NCBI RefSeq assembly: GCF_020595125.1
Contig: NZ_JACNMS010000004.1
Coordinates: forward strand, 265,431-329,430
Length of the DNA stretch: 64,000 bases
Reading direction: 5' to 3'
DNA from: Jeotgalibacillus aurantiacus
GTDB taxonomy: Bacteria; Bacillota; Bacilli; Bacillales; Jeotgalibacillaceae
The notes beneath the pieces are model-generated. The model was not told the DNA's origin, made no database searches, and was given only the letters and a program-made list of their open reading frames with translations. The first letter of the stretch is position 1. Every line of letters starts with the position of its first letter. Both the position numbers and the translations under genes were made by a program. Shown here piece by piece: positions 46,327 to 55,086 of the stretch.

Positions 46327-47373
46327 TTGATAGTGAAGGAATGGAATCAAATCAAAAACAAGCAGTTTGCCCCTGTTTATCTGCTTTACGGTGAAGAAGA
46401 CTATCTCCTGCAGGAAACACGTCAGCTGCTTATTAAGCATGTGGTGAATGAAGATGAACTGGATTTCAATTTTTCCGTACACGATTTAAGCGATGGTGCG
46501 AGTCTGGAGGCGGCGGTAGAGGATGCGGAATCGTTTCCTTTTATGGGCGAAAGAAGACTCGTTTTTATCGATCACCCAGTTTTTCTAACGGCTGAAAAAA
46601 AGAAGGACGGGCAGGAATCAACAGCGGCGCTTGAAAAATATATTTCATCACCTGCACCTTACACAGTGCTTGTGTTATATATCCCTGTGGCAAAACTGGA
46701 TGAAAGAAAGAAGATCACGAAGGCGTTAAAAAAATCAGGTGTTGTCATCGAAGCAAAAAATCTGTCTGAACATGACCTGAAAGGCTGGATTCAAAGCAGG
46801 GCGTCTGCGAGTCATGTGAAAATCGAGGACGATGCATTAGAGAAGCTTGTTTCGCTCACAGGAGCCAACCTGTTTATGCTGTCGGCTGAAATTGAAAAGC
46901 TTGCTTTGTTTTCAAGGGATGAAGGCGTCATTTCGTTAAAAACAGTTCTGACATTAACACCGAAGTCGGTGGAACAGAATGTTTTTGATCTGATTGAATA
47001 TGCGGTTGGAGGAAAAATTGATCAGGCGCTGGATTTGTATCATGACTTGTTAAAACAAAAAGAGGAACCATTAAAAATACTCGCTTTACTCGCAGGGCAG
47101 TTCCGGTTAATTTATCAGGTGAAGAGTATGACAGAAAAAGGATTCAGTCAGCAACAGGTTGCATCGAGATTAAAGGTGCATCCATACCGCGTGAAGCTGG
47201 CGCAGAATCACGCGAGGTTCTTTACTTATGATCAGCTTGCACAGATCATTCAGCTGCTTGCGCAAAGTGATCTTGCGCTTAAAACATCCTCAGGCAGAAA
47301 AGAAATGGTGCTTGAGCTATTCCTGACCAGGCTGCCGGACATTATGAAAAATAAATCAAATACCGGGAGTTAA
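46327..47373 (+). CDS. holA: DNA polymerase III delta subunit
   Basis: HolA is the wrench subunit of the clamp loader that opens the beta clamp. The 348-residue chain resembles B. subtilis YqeN along its length: VYLLYGEEDYLLQETRQLL near 17-35, FPFMGERRLVFIDHP near 70, SPAPYTVLVLYIPVAKLDER near 103-122, and LKVHPYRVKLAQ near 285. Start is TTG at 46327 with GAGGCG upstream. It converges on rpsT. Confidence 0.94.
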   Translation: MIVKEWNQIKNKQFAPVYLLYGEEDYLLQETRQLLIKHVVNEDELDFNFSVHDLSDGASLEAAVEDAESFPFMGERRLVFIDHPVFLTAEKKKDGQESTAALEKYISSPAPYTVLVLYIPVAKLDERKKITKALKKSGVVIEAKNLSEHDLKGWIQSRASASHVKIEDDALEKLVSLTGANLFMLSAEIEKLALFSRDEGVISLKTVLTLTPKSVEQNVFDLIEYAVGGKIDQALDLYHDLLKQKEEPLKILALLAGQFRLIYQVKSMTEKGFSQQQVASRLKVHPYRVKLAQNHARFFTYDQLAQIIQLLAQSDLALKTSSGRKEMVLELFLTRLPDIMKNKSNTGS

Positions 47374-47380
47374 GCCCACT

Positions 47381-47414
47381 AAAAAACCCCTATTCCGTTT
47401 CGGGAATAGGGGTT
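47381..47414. terminator. Terminator between holA and rpsT
   Basis: AACCCCTATTCC (47385-47396) pairs with GGAATAGGGGTT (47403-47414). With the A6 run at 47381 it gives an ideal T-tailed terminator for rpsT and may also stop holA. Confidence 0.9.
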
Positions 47415-47419
47415 CATTA

Positions 47420-47674
47420 TTATGCGTTAAGCTTTCTCATTAGACGAGACTTTTGACGGGCTGCGTTGTTCTTGTGGATAAGACCCTTTTGAGCAGCTTT
47501 ATCAAGTTGCTTAACAGCAGTAGATAGAAGTTCGTTTTTGTTTTCAGCGTTGTTTTGAACAGCTGTTTCAAAACGCTTCACTGCAGTACGCATAGCAGAT
47601 TTCTGTTGAACGTTTGCTTCGTTGCGAACTGCGTTTGTTTTAGTACGTTTAATAGCAGATTTGATATTTGGCAT
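47420..47674 (-). CDS. rpsT: 30S ribosomal protein S20
   Basis: A basic, helical 84-residue protein of the small subunit that binds 16S rRNA. The start [14 protein letters not shown] and the end [18 protein letters not shown] are typical of S20. The start is ATG at 47674; the GTG three codons upstream is part of the GGGAGGTGAC ribosome site. A hairpin-rich leader lies upstream. Confidence 0.97.
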   Translation of the reverse strand: MPNIKSAIKRTKTNAVRNEANVQQKSAMRTAVKRFETAVQNNAENKNELLSTAVKQLDKAAQKGLIHKNNAARQKSRLMRKLNA

Positions 47675-47892
47675 GTATGTCACCTCCCGAACTGAATCGA
47701 GGTATTTTGTTAAAACCCGATTAAAAGATCAGCCGACAATTGCGGCAGCCGGTTTACTTAAACCGGTAAGATTCATTTACATAAGAACAAGGGATATTTT
47801 ATCAAACGGGGACAAGGAATGCAATACTCCTGTTGAAAATGGTTCAGGACTTTTTGAAATCGTGATGGCGATCATCCTCCTGGTGGCATCGT

Positions 47893-47921
47893 GAATGGAA
47901 AATGGAATTTCGCTCATCCTA
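47893..47921 (+). promoter_or_regulatory. Candidate sigma-G promoter of gpr
   Basis: GAATG (47893-47897) and CATCCTA (47915-47921), 17 bases apart, fit the sigma-G pattern GaATR and CATnnTA. gpr is a forespore gene in B. subtilis, so this fits its expected control. Confidence 0.55.
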
Positions 47922-47959
47922 CTTAACAAACATTGTGAAATGAGAAAGGGGACACAATC

Positions 47960-49009
47960 ATGTCCGGACGAACGGATCTTGCACTGGAAGCGCTTGAGGC
48001 AGCTGAACAACTTCAGGAGATGGAGACGGTGGAATTAATAGAAGAAGAAATCGATTCATTTGTGTTGAAAAAAGTTCATATTACTCAGGAGACCGGGATG
48101 AAAATCGGGAAAAAGGAGGGGGAATACTGGACGTTTGAGGTACCCCAATTAAGGACGCAAAATGAAATCTGGGTGAAAAAAGCAACGGGCGGATTGGAGA
48201 AAGTGATCAGACTTTTCTTTGATGAAATGAAGATTCCTGGGGATGCGCCGGTTTTGATTGCAGGTCTTGGTAACTGGCAGATTACACCGGATTCACTCGG
48301 GCCACAGGTTTGCCACAGAATCTATGTCACCAATCATTTATTTGACTATGAACCGGAAGCTGTAGAGGACGGTTACAGAAGGGTGACGGCGATTGCGCCA
48401 GGGGTGATGGGGTTAACAGGTATGGAAACGGGGTCCATATTGAGTGGTGTCGTCAAGGAGTTTTCTCCGGGAGCTGTTGTCGTTGTAGACGCTCTCGCCG
48501 CTAAATCTGCGCTGCGAATACATTCAACCGTTCAAATTTCATCTGCAGGTATACAGCCGGGTGCAGGCGTTGGCAATAAAAGAAAAGAAATCAGCATTGA
48601 AACGCTAGGTGTTCCGGTTATTTCGATCGGAATTCCAACGGTTGTGGATGCAGCATCCATTACCCTTGATACGTTGGACTATACGGAGAAAACGCTAAGC
48701 AGCAAACGAATGAAGAGTATGAGACCGTCAAATGCGCTGACCGGGTCCATTCCGAAAGATGAGCTTCAAACACTTGAGGTTCCTGATAAAGAAAAAGAAG
48801 TATTTTTAGGTGTGCTGGGGACGCTCGATGAGGATGAAAAAAGGCAGCTGTTTTCAGATATACTCTCTCCTCTCGGACAGAATCTGATTGTCACGCCAAA
48901 GGAAACGGATCTCTTCATTGAACAGGCCGCCAATATGGTTGCGTCTGCCCTGAATTCTGCGCTCCATTCTGCGCTTACAGGAGGAGCGGGCGAGAGCTTC
49001 ACCCACTGA
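47960..49009 (+). CDS. gpr: Spore germination endopeptidase GPR
   Basis: GPR degrades small acid-soluble spore proteins at germination; it is made as a zymogen in the forespore. The 349-residue chain begins with the short RTDLALEALE pro-region. It contains the conserved VLIAGLGNWQITPDSLGPQ near 98-115, APGVMGLTGMETG near 150, VDALAAKSALRIHSTVQIS near 180-198, and PGAGVGNKRKEIS near 206. ATG at 47960 follows AAAGGGGAC. spoIIP follows. Confidence 0.95.
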   Translation: MSGRTDLALEALEAAEQLQEMETVELIEEEIDSFVLKKVHITQETGMKIGKKEGEYWTFEVPQLRTQNEIWVKKATGGLEKVIRLFFDEMKIPGDAPVLIAGLGNWQITPDSLGPQVCHRIYVTNHLFDYEPEAVEDGYRRVTAIAPGVMGLTGMETGSILSGVVKEFSPGAVVVVDALAAKSALRIHSTVQISSAGIQPGAGVGNKRKEISIETLGVPVISIGIPTVVDAASITLDTLDYTEKTLSSKRMKSMRPSNALTGSIPKDELQTLEVPDKEKEVFLGVLGTLDEDEKRQLFSDILSPLGQNLIVTPKETDLFIEQAANMVASALNSALHSALTGGAGESFTH

Positions 49010-49033
49010 GCAGTTCTGAACTTCATGCTTCCG

Positions 49034-49041
49034 CATACACT
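49034..49041 (+). promoter_or_regulatory. Candidate sigma-E -10 element of spoIIP
   Basis: CATACACT matches the sigma-E -10 consensus CATACAnT exactly, 31 bases ahead of spoIIP. A good -35 could not be recognised. Confidence 0.4.
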
Positions 49042-49071
49042 AGGATCAGCCTATTTTGCGGGAGGTACATA

Positions 49072-50154
49072 ATGAGGAAAGCATTATCACACGAATCAGT
49101 CTACCTGTTCTTAAAAACCTTTTTACTGCTGCTCTCTGTAATGCTGACAGCTGTCTATCTGCCCGTTATCAAATCGGGAGTACCTGACATTAAGTGGTCT
49201 GTTCCTGATCAGCTGCCTGATCGGTGGATGACTTTTTTACTTCAGATGGAGTTTTTCCATTTTTCAAATGAAGATATTGCTGAACAATTCGGGTCGTATC
49301 TGAGAGGAACCGTATCTGACCCGATACACTGGCTGACGATGGAGGGACTGTCATTTACCACTGCCTCTGCGCTGTCTTCTGAAGATTCATTTCCCGAACC
49401 ATCTGAGTCAATACCGCCTGAAGAATGGTTTTTGACCGGTATAGAAGATGACGCCGTTGAACCTGAAGAGATCGCTGAGACATCTGTTGCGGAGACTGCA
49501 GGTCTACCTGAGCGTGTTCTGATCTATTTCACCCATTCGCGGGAATCATTTTTACCTTATCTTCCTGAAACGAAGGATCCAAATAAAGCCCATCACTCAA
49601 AGGTGAATATTATGCAAACCGGACCGGTGATTGAGCAGGCGCTGGAAAAAAGAGGGGTCGGTGCGGTCGTAAATAAAACGGACATTGTTCAGTCGTTGAG
49701 AGATAAAGGGCTTGACTACTGGAATTCTTATGATGAATCAAGACACGTGGTAGAGGCTGCGATGGGTGATAACGGTCAGCTGACTTACCTCGTTGATGTC
49801 CACCGGGATGCACTGAGACGAGAGGCGACCGTGCTCGAGCATGAGGGAACGATCTATGCGAAGACCGCTTTTGTAGTAGGCGGTGAACATGCTGGAAGTA
49901 AAGAGAATCAGGCGTTTTCAGAAGAAATTCACAGGCGTATGAATGAGCGGGTTCCCGGTATTTCACGGGGAGTCTATGTGAAAAAGGGTGAAGGCACAAA
50001 CGGTAAGTTCAATCAGGATCTGTCTTCAAGGTCTGTTTTACTTGAACTTGGCGGTGTAGATAATACGTTTGAGGAGCTTAACCGCTCAGCGGAAATATTT
50101 GCAGAAGTATTGAGTGAAATGATCCTTCAGGCCGAACCGGTCAGTACTCCGTAG
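49072..50154 (+). CDS. spoIIP: Stage II sporulation protein P
   Basis: SpoIIP is an amidase/endopeptidase that, with SpoIID and SpoIIM, degrades septal peptidoglycan in engulfment. The 360-residue chain has one membrane anchor near residues 10-30, a spacer, and the catalytic domain: ILIYFTHSRESFLPYLPE near 153-170 (metal His), KTDIVQSL near 205, LVDVHRDALRRE near 240 (HxD), and SVLLELGGVDNT near 325 (Glu). Start ATG at 49072 follows GGGAGGTAC. Confidence 0.95.
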   Translation: MRKALSHESVYLFLKTFLLLLSVMLTAVYLPVIKSGVPDIKWSVPDQLPDRWMTFLLQMEFFHFSNEDIAEQFGSYLRGTVSDPIHWLTMEGLSFTTASALSSEDSFPEPSESIPPEEWFLTGIEDDAVEPEEIAETSVAETAGLPERVLIYFTHSRESFLPYLPETKDPNKAHHSKVNIMQTGPVIEQALEKRGVGAVVNKTDIVQSLRDKGLDYWNSYDESRHVVEAAMGDNGQLTYLVDVHRDALRREATVLEHEGTIYAKTAFVVGGEHAGSKENQAFSEEIHRRMNERVPGISRGVYVKKGEGTNGKFNQDLSSRSVLLELGGVDNTFEELNRSAEIFAEVLSEMILQAEPVSTP

Positions 50155-50163
50155 AATGCCTGA

Positions 50164-50192
50164 TTGAAACACGCCTGTTAACCTGTTATACT
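50164..50192 (+). promoter_or_regulatory. Sigma-A promoter of lepA
   Basis: TTGAAA (50164-50169), 17-base spacer, TATACT (50187-50192), the latter preceded by an extended TGT. Confidence 0.8.
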
Positions 50193-50235
50193 TTACGCTA
50201 GAGTATTGTGTCGAAAAAACAGGAGTGGACATTGA

Positions 50236-52065
50236 ATGAACCGAGAAGAACGATTAAAGAGACAGAAAAACATACGAAACTTTTCAATTATAGCCCATAT
50301 TGATCATGGGAAATCAACGCTTGCTGACCGTATTCTGGAGCAGACCAAAGCGCTGACTTCACGTGAGATGAAAGCGCAGCTGCTTGATTCCATGGATCTT
50401 GAGAGAGAGCGTGGCATTACGATTAAGTTAAATGCCGTTCAGCTTAACTATACAGCTAAAGATGGTGAAGTTTATACATTTCACCTGATTGATACACCGG
50501 GACACGTGGATTTCACCTATGAGGTTTCACGAAGTCTTGCTGCCTGCGAAGGAGCGATCCTGGTTGTTGATGCAGCGCAGGGGATTGAAGCTCAGACGCT
50601 TGCCAACGTTTATCTTGCGCTGGATAACGACCTTGAGATTCTTCCGGTTATTAATAAAATCGATCTTCCGGCCGCGGATCCTGAGCGTGTTAAGCAGGAG
50701 GTTGAGGATGTCATCGGACTTGATGCATCAGAAGCCGTTCTTGCTTCAGCAAAAGCAGGGATCGGGATAGAGGACATTCTTGAGCAGATCGTAGAGAAAG
50801 TCCCGGCGCCTCAGGGAGATCCTGAAGCACCGCTTAAAGCGCTGATCTTTGATTCCTTGTATGATCCGTACAGAGGGGTCGTTGCCTACATCCGTATCAT
50901 GGAAGGTACCGTTAAACCGGGTGACAAGATCCGTATGATGGCAACAGGGAAAGAGTTTGAAGTCAATGAAATTGGTGTGTTTACGCCAAAATCAACGCCT
51001 AGAGAAGAATTAACGGTTGGAGACGTAGGCTTTTTAACAGCAGCGATCAAAAACGTAAGTGATACCCGTGTGGGTGATACGATCACAAGTGCTGTTAAAC
51101 CGACAGATGCGCCGCTTCCAGGTTACAGAAGACTTAATCCGATGGTATATTGCGGACTTTATCCAATTGACACAGCTAAATACGTTGATTTACGTGAAGC
51201 ACTGGAAAAGCTTGAGCTGAATGATTCCGCTTTGCAGTTTGAAGCAGAGACATCACAGGCGCTTGGATTCGGTTTCCGCTGTGGTTTCCTTGGACTTCTT
51301 CACATGGAAATTATTCAGGAGCGGATTGAACGTGAATTTAACATTGACCTGATCACAACGGCACCAAGTGTAATTTATGATGTGTATCAGGAAGATGGCA
51401 CTCAAATCCGGGTGGACAACCCATCCATGATGCCTGACGCACAATCTGTCCACCACGTGGAAGAGCCATATGTAAAAGCAACAATTATGGTGCCGAATGA
51501 TTATGTCGGTGCTGTTATGGAGCTGTCACAGGCAAAGCGTGGTAACTTCATCGATATGCAGTATATGGACGATTCACGCGTGAACGTCGTCTATGAAATT
51601 CCGCTTGCTGAAATCGTCTATGACTTTTTCGATCAGCTGAAATCAGGTACGAAAGGATATGCATCTTTCGATTATGAGCTGATTGGCTACCGCGAATCCA
51701 AGCTTGTGAAAATGGATATTCTCTTGAACAGTGAAAAAGTCGATGCACTCAGCTTTATCGTGCACAAGGACTTCGCTTATGAGCGCGGGAAACTGATTGT
51801 TGATAAGCTGAAGGAATTGATTCCAAGACAGCAGTTTGAGGTTCCGGTTCAGGCTGCGGTTGGCAATAAAGTTGTGGCCCGCTCCACAATTAAAGCCATT
51901 CGTAAAAATGTACTGGCGAAATGTTACGGGGGAGATATTTCCCGTAAACGTAAGCTCCTCGAAAAGCAGAAGGCCGGTAAGAAACGAATGAAAATGGTCG
52001 GCTCTGTTGAAGTGCCACAGGAAGCATTTATGGCTGTCCTTCAGATGGACGAAGGGGAGAAGTAA
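50236..52065 (+). CDS. lepA: Elongation factor 4 (LepA)
   Basis: LepA is a ribosome-binding translational GTPase thought to help back-translocation or initiation and ribosome assembly. The 609-residue chain has G1 [13 protein letters not shown] near residues 20-32, G2 in [11 protein letters not shown] near 55, G3 DTPGHVDF near 80, G4 NKIDLP near 136, EF-G-like domains, and the LepA-specific C terminus ([20 protein letters not shown] near 568-587). It is the last host gene before the prophage. Confidence 0.97.
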   Translation: MNREERLKRQKNIRNFSIIAHIDHGKSTLADRILEQTKALTSREMKAQLLDSMDLERERGITIKLNAVQLNYTAKDGEVYTFHLIDTPGHVDFTYEVSRSLAACEGAILVVDAAQGIEAQTLANVYLALDNDLEILPVINKIDLPAADPERVKQEVEDVIGLDASEAVLASAKAGIGIEDILEQIVEKVPAPQGDPEAPLKALIFDSLYDPYRGVVAYIRIMEGTVKPGDKIRMMATGKEFEVNEIGVFTPKSTPREELTVGDVGFLTAAIKNVSDTRVGDTITSAVKPTDAPLPGYRRLNPMVYCGLYPIDTAKYVDLREALEKLELNDSALQFEAETSQALGFGFRCGFLGLLHMEIIQERIEREFNIDLITTAPSVIYDVYQEDGTQIRVDNPSMMPDAQSVHHVEEPYVKATIMVPNDYVGAVMELSQAKRGNFIDMQYMDDSRVNVVYEIPLAEIVYDFFDQLKSGTKGYASFDYELIGYRESKLVKMDILLNSEKVDALSFIVHKDFAYERGKLIVDKLKELIPRQQFEVPVQAAVGNKVVARSTIKAIRKNVLAKCYGGDISRKRKLLEKQKAGKKRMKMVGSVEVPQEAFMAVLQMDEGEK

Positions 52066-52134
52066 GAATTATCAAGGGGTAAGGGTTTTTTAAATAAATG
52101 ATATGGTGGAGTTTGCCACCGATATGCCACCATC
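52066..52134. other. Probable left prophage junction (attL region)
   Basis: The 69 bases between the lepA stop and the integrase stop must hold the host-phage border. They contain CCACC/GGTGG inverted parts (52105-52132). The core cannot be fixed without the right end. Confidence 0.55.
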
Positions 52135-53313
52135 TTATAATTGACTGGTGATCGTATCGAAAATATCGGCGGCATCTCGCGCCATTTTCTTAGTCAAATG
52201 CACGTAACGATCTTCTGTGATCGATGCCCGGCTGTGACCCAGGCGTCGCTGAACAGTCTTTGTCGGCTGTCCGGCTTCAATGAGCATCGTTGCGTGTGTG
52301 TGTCTAAGTGAGTGGTAATTAAAATCAATGTTCAATTTTTCTTTAACATATTTTCTAGTCTGATATTTAACGACTGCCGGAGTGTAACGCTCACCGTTTT
52401 CTTTCCTGCATACATAATCATGTTCGCCGTAAGTGACATAGTGTTCACCATATTTCAAACGGTTTTCAAGCTGCCTACGCTTTTCTTTTTTTAGTACCGA
52501 TAAGAGATTGTTTCCTACTGGTATGGAGCGGTACCCGGCTTTGCTCTTTGGGGATCCGATCTCCCAAGATATTTTATCTTTCCCATCCACTTTTTGTTTC
52601 CGGCCAACAAGCTGCTGTTCGATGTTTATAACACCCTCTTCAAAGTCAATGTGTCTCCATTCGAGGCCACAAGTTTCACCGACACGTAGAGCTGCATTTA
52701 AACCGATGACATATGGAATGTAAAAAGGATGGCCTTCGGTTATGTTTTCACTCAACAATTTTAGGTTTTCTCTGGATTGTATCTTCAAATCCTCTCTGGT
52801 TGCCTTTCTTGGCGTTTCAATCAACAGTTCGACATATTGCATTGGGTTCTCGTTGATGTACTTGTAGGGATAAACAGCCTGTTTTAATGACTTGTTTAAA
52901 ACACCGATGATGATCTCAATTGTTTTTCTTGCCAAGCCTTCTCTTACTTTAAGATTTACAAATTGTTGCATCACATGTGGGGTTAAAGATTTCAATTTGT
53001 ATTTCCCCAAGTGAGGTAGCACGTGTATTCTGATCAAGCCTTCATAATTGTATTGCGTGTTAGGCTTTAACTTCAGTTCGACATATTCTTTCTGCCAAAA
53101 CATTAAAAAGTCATGCAACGTCATATCAGATGGCTTATATACAGTTCCGGCATTCTCATATTCAAGAATCTTTCTCCGCAAAACTCTTTCGGCCTCGCCC
53201 TTCGTCTGAGCACCTTCAGCAGTTCGCTCAATCTTTTTACGCTTACCATCAACCATTCCCAAATCAAAATAATAGTACCAGGTCCCGCCTCTTTTTCTTA
53301 CTCCGCCTTTCAC
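52135..53313 (-). CDS. Tyrosine-family phage integrase
   Basis: The 392-residue recombinase should catalyse prophage integration and excision. An N-terminal arm-binding domain (GGVRKRGGTWYYYFDLG, residues 3-19) and a SAM-like core-binding domain (~60-150) precede the catalytic domain. Its residues are R210 (GLNAALRVGE), H334 and R337 (YHSLRHTHATM), H360 (RRLGHSRAS) and the nucleophile Y370 (TEDRYVHL). All expected residues are present. Start is GTG at 53313 behind AAAGGGGGTG. It faces lepA tail to tail. Confidence 0.95.
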   Translation of the reverse strand: MKGGVRKRGGTWYYYFDLGMVDGKRKKIERTAEGAQTKGEAERVLRRKILEYENAGTVYKPSDMTLHDFLMFWQKEYVELKLKPNTQYNYEGLIRIHVLPHLGKYKLKSLTPHVMQQFVNLKVREGLARKTIEIIIGVLNKSLKQAVYPYKYINENPMQYVELLIETPRKATREDLKIQSRENLKLLSENITEGHPFYIPYVIGLNAALRVGETCGLEWRHIDFEEGVINIEQQLVGRKQKVDGKDKISWEIGSPKSKAGYRSIPVGNNLLSVLKKEKRRQLENRLKYGEHYVTYGEHDYVCRKENGERYTPAVVKYQTRKYVKEKLNIDFNYHSLRHTHATMLIEAGQPTKTVQRRLGHSRASITEDRYVHLTKKMARDAADIFDTITSQL

Positions 53314-53319
53314 AATTAT

Positions 53320-53787
53320 TCACCCCCTTTCAATGTCGTTTATGTTAATTGCAATGAATGGATCAAAATTGATTATGTATCCCTTATGCTGAACAGAGGG
53401 CCCGTACTTATTAAAGTAATGGTCGAGAATTACTTTGAGGTCATCCAACTCGATTTCAAAATCTATTGCCACATCCTCGGCTGTTAAATGTTTCTTTTCA
53501 AAACATGATACCAAGTCATCAAGCGATATAATTTTTTCGTATCCCCATCGTCGTGCAACGATCTCAGCTTTAATTTTTGGTATTGTATCTAATTCTGTGA
53601 TGTCGCCAGCAGTAGTTTCATAATGACCGATCTCTTCCGCAAGTATGAAATGCTTTCTGTAAAGTGATTGTTTACGATCAATAAGTACCATATGGCCTTT
53701 ATTAATTCCTGGCAAACCCTTTGGTAGCTTTCTGGTCTCCTTAATTGTTAATTCCGGATATTCAAGCATTAAAGATTCAAACCTCAT
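53320..53787 (-). CDS. ImmA/IrrE-like (peptidase M78 family) protein with altered metal motif
   Basis: The 155-residue protein fits the ImmA family, which cleaves or controls cI-type repressors in phages and ICEs. The segment HFILAEEIGHYET near residues 45-57 occupies the HExxH place, with Glu instead of the first His (EEIGH). YRKHF before it and IVARRWGYEKIISLDDL after it are family-like. It lies between the integrase and the repressor on the same strand, the usual place. Whether it is proteolytic is open. Confidence 0.8.
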   Translation of the reverse strand: MRFESLMLEYPELTIKETRKLPKGLPGINKGHMVLIDRKQSLYRKHFILAEEIGHYETTAGDITELDTIPKIKAEIVARRWGYEKIISLDDLVSCFEKKHLTAEDVAIDFEIELDDLKVILDHYFNKYGPSVQHKGYIINFDPFIAININDIERG

Positions 53788-53796
53788 AAAATCTAC

Positions 53797-54123
53797 TCAC
53801 TTTCGCTGTGATTTAATAAATTGGATATAACGCTTAATATCTTCCAACTCTTCCTCTGTTACATCTTCATCAATATGAGCTGCAATTGTCTCGAGTTTAC
53901 TATCTTTAGCTTCCTGATCCTCTGGAAAAAATACATTAATGGATACCTTAAGCGATTTCGCAATATCAAATAGTACATCTTGGTTGGCATGACGAGCTCC
54001 CGTTTCGTAACGAGAAATAGTTTGCTTCGTTGTATTAATCATGGCTGCAAGTTCCTCTTGACTGTAGCCCCTTATTTCTCTCCATTTTTTAATTTGTTTA
54101 CCAACATACTCTTTTAGTTCCAT
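53797..54123 (-). CDS. cI-like phage repressor (XRE family)
   Basis: A 108-residue protein with an N-terminal helix-turn-helix (IKKWREIRGYSQEELAAMIN, then TTKQTISRYETGAR, residues 11-44) and an acidic, helical C-terminal tail. It probably keeps the lysogenic state by binding the operators upstream. CGGAGGATTAATC precedes the ATG at 54123. The ImmA-like gene starts 9 bases beyond its stop. Confidence 0.88.
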   Translation of the reverse strand: MELKEYVGKQIKKWREIRGYSQEELAAMINTTKQTISRYETGARHANQDVLFDIAKSLKVSINVFFPEDQEAKDSKLETIAAHIDEDVTEEELEDIKRYIQFIKSQRK

Positions 54124-54152
54124 GATTAATCCTCCGATAATTTGTTTCCACT

Positions 54153-54183
54153 AGTATATAACGAAAATCACCGTTTTGGGAAC
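54153..54183 (-). promoter_or_regulatory. Candidate leftward repressor promoter
   Basis: On the minus strand TTCCCA (54178-54183) and TATACT are about 18 bases apart. The -35 lies inside operator O1 (54168-54182). Confidence 0.5.
54168..54182. promoter_or_regulatory. Operator O1 (imperfect)
   Basis: TCACCGTTTTGGGAA keeps the TCACC half-site and a weak GG-containing second half. It overlaps the -35 of the leftward promoter. Confidence 0.5.
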
Positions 54184-54211
54184 TTTTTTATTTAAAATAA
54201 ACAAATTTCGC

Positions 54212-54240
54212 TTTACATGTCACCAAATTGGTGATAATCT
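54212..54240 (+). promoter_or_regulatory. Rightward early promoter with operator O2
   Basis: TTTACA (54212-54217) and GATAAT/TAATCT (54233-54240) flank the palindrome TCACCAAATTGGTGA (54220-54234), whose 7-bp arms are perfect. A bound repressor would block this promoter. Confidence 0.75.
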
Positions 54241-54262
54241 ATGAAAAAAGCGAGGTGATAGA

Positions 54263-54502
54263 ATGCAAGAGAACCTCATGATTTTAAGAGAGAAGTCTGG
54301 GTTTAGCAAAAGTCATATGGCTAAGGTATTAGGCATAACGCTTAAGACTTATACCTTAAAAGAACGTGGAGAGTATGAATTTACTCAAGACGAAATGTTT
54401 ACTTTGGCAACTTTTTTTGATAAAAAGATTGACCAAATTTTTTTACCTCGAAGTCACCAAAATGGTGACGTGAGTAACCTTAATAAGGAGGGAGTAAATT
54501 GA
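54263..54502 (+). CDS. Cro-like XRE family regulator
   Basis: A 79-residue protein with a helix-turn-helix (ILREKSGFSKSHMAKVLGI, then TLKTYTLKERGE, residues 7-38) and FFDKKIDQIFLP, like Cro/C1-type regulators. It is divergent from the repressor and first in the early operon. AGCGAGGTGAT precedes the ATG. Operator O3 lies in its last codons. Confidence 0.83.
   Translation: MQENLMILREKSGFSKSHMAKVLGITLKTYTLKERGEYEFTQDEMFTLATFFDKKIDQIFLPRSHQNGDVSNLNKEGVN
54454..54468. promoter_or_regulatory. Operator O3 inside the Cro-like gene
   Basis: TCACCAAAATGGTGA matches O2 with one changed arm base. It lies about 230 bases downstream of O2, within coding sequence. Confidence 0.6.
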
Positions 54503-54720
54503 TTCCTCAGCTTTATGACATCTCGGAGGTTGCCAAGATTTTCAAAACTAACAAGAACATGATTTACAGCCTCATCGATTCCGGTCACTTGACCGCTCTT
54601 AAATTAGGGCGGTTAAAAGTTACCTCCTATGAAATTGAAGATTTTCTTAAAAGAAACAACGGTAAAGACTTTTCTGATCTTCAGAACGTTGTGGACTTTA
54701 AACGGGAGGTGAGTAAGTGA
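54499..54720 (+). CDS. Excisionase-like helix-turn-helix protein
   Basis: A 73-residue MerR-type (HTH_17) protein: YDISEVAKIFKTNKNMIYSL, then IDSGHLTALKLGRLKVT (residues 5-41), then EIEDFLKRN. Such proteins act as excisionases or small phage regulators. The start is TTG at 54499 behind AAGGAGGGAG, overlapping the previous stop. Whether it is Xis for this integrase is inference. Confidence 0.78.
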   Translation: MIPQLYDISEVAKIFKTNKNMIYSLIDSGHLTALKLGRLKVTSYEIEDFLKRNNGKDFSDLQNVVDFKREVSK

Positions 54721-54872
54721 AATCAGGTAAACGTCCAACCAGATCGGAGCGGCAGCACATGCTTGACCATGGTTGCAATCCAAATAACTGGCTTGTATCT
54801 AAAAAAGCACAAGGAGTTATGCTGCTGATCCACCGCTTTACTAATCAAACCAAAGAAATCCCGATGAACTGA
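54717..54872 (+). CDS. Small phage protein (DUF6906-like, 51 residues)
   Basis: GTG at 54717 overlaps the previous stop and follows GGGAGG. The 51-residue product has the pattern KRPTRSERQHM, then NPNNWLVSKKAQG and LLIHRFTNQTKEIP, like a family of small phage proteins (DUF6906). Function is unknown. Confidence 0.72.
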   Translation: MKSGKRPTRSERQHMLDHGCNPNNWLVSKKAQGVMLLIHRFTNQTKEIPMN

Positions 54873-54883
54873 GGTGAATTTCA

Positions 54884-55075
54884 ATGATCCGTACCGTTAC
54901 TAACTGCTCTGAGAAAATAAGAACGCTTGAACTATCAAAACCGCGGAAACATTTTGTTTTCCTGAATCAAAAGCGAACTGACTTATTGGAAGTAAAAAGA
55001 TCACCACGCTATTACCGCCGGATGTTCAGGTTGACGAATTATAAGGCTGCTCTTAATGAGCGTTACAAAGGATAG
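54884..55075 (+). CDS. Small basic phage protein (63 residues)
   Basis: A 63-residue, Lys/Arg-rich product (RSPRYYRRMFRL near 40) with no family I recognise. The ribosome site GAGGTGAA is 4-6 bases before the ATG, and it lies in the same strand and tight spacing as its neighbours. Confidence 0.6.
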   Translation: MIRTVTNCSEKIRTLELSKPRKHFVFLNQKRTDLLEVKRSPRYYRRMFRLTNYKAALNERYKG

Positions 55076-55086
55076 GAGGATGCACC

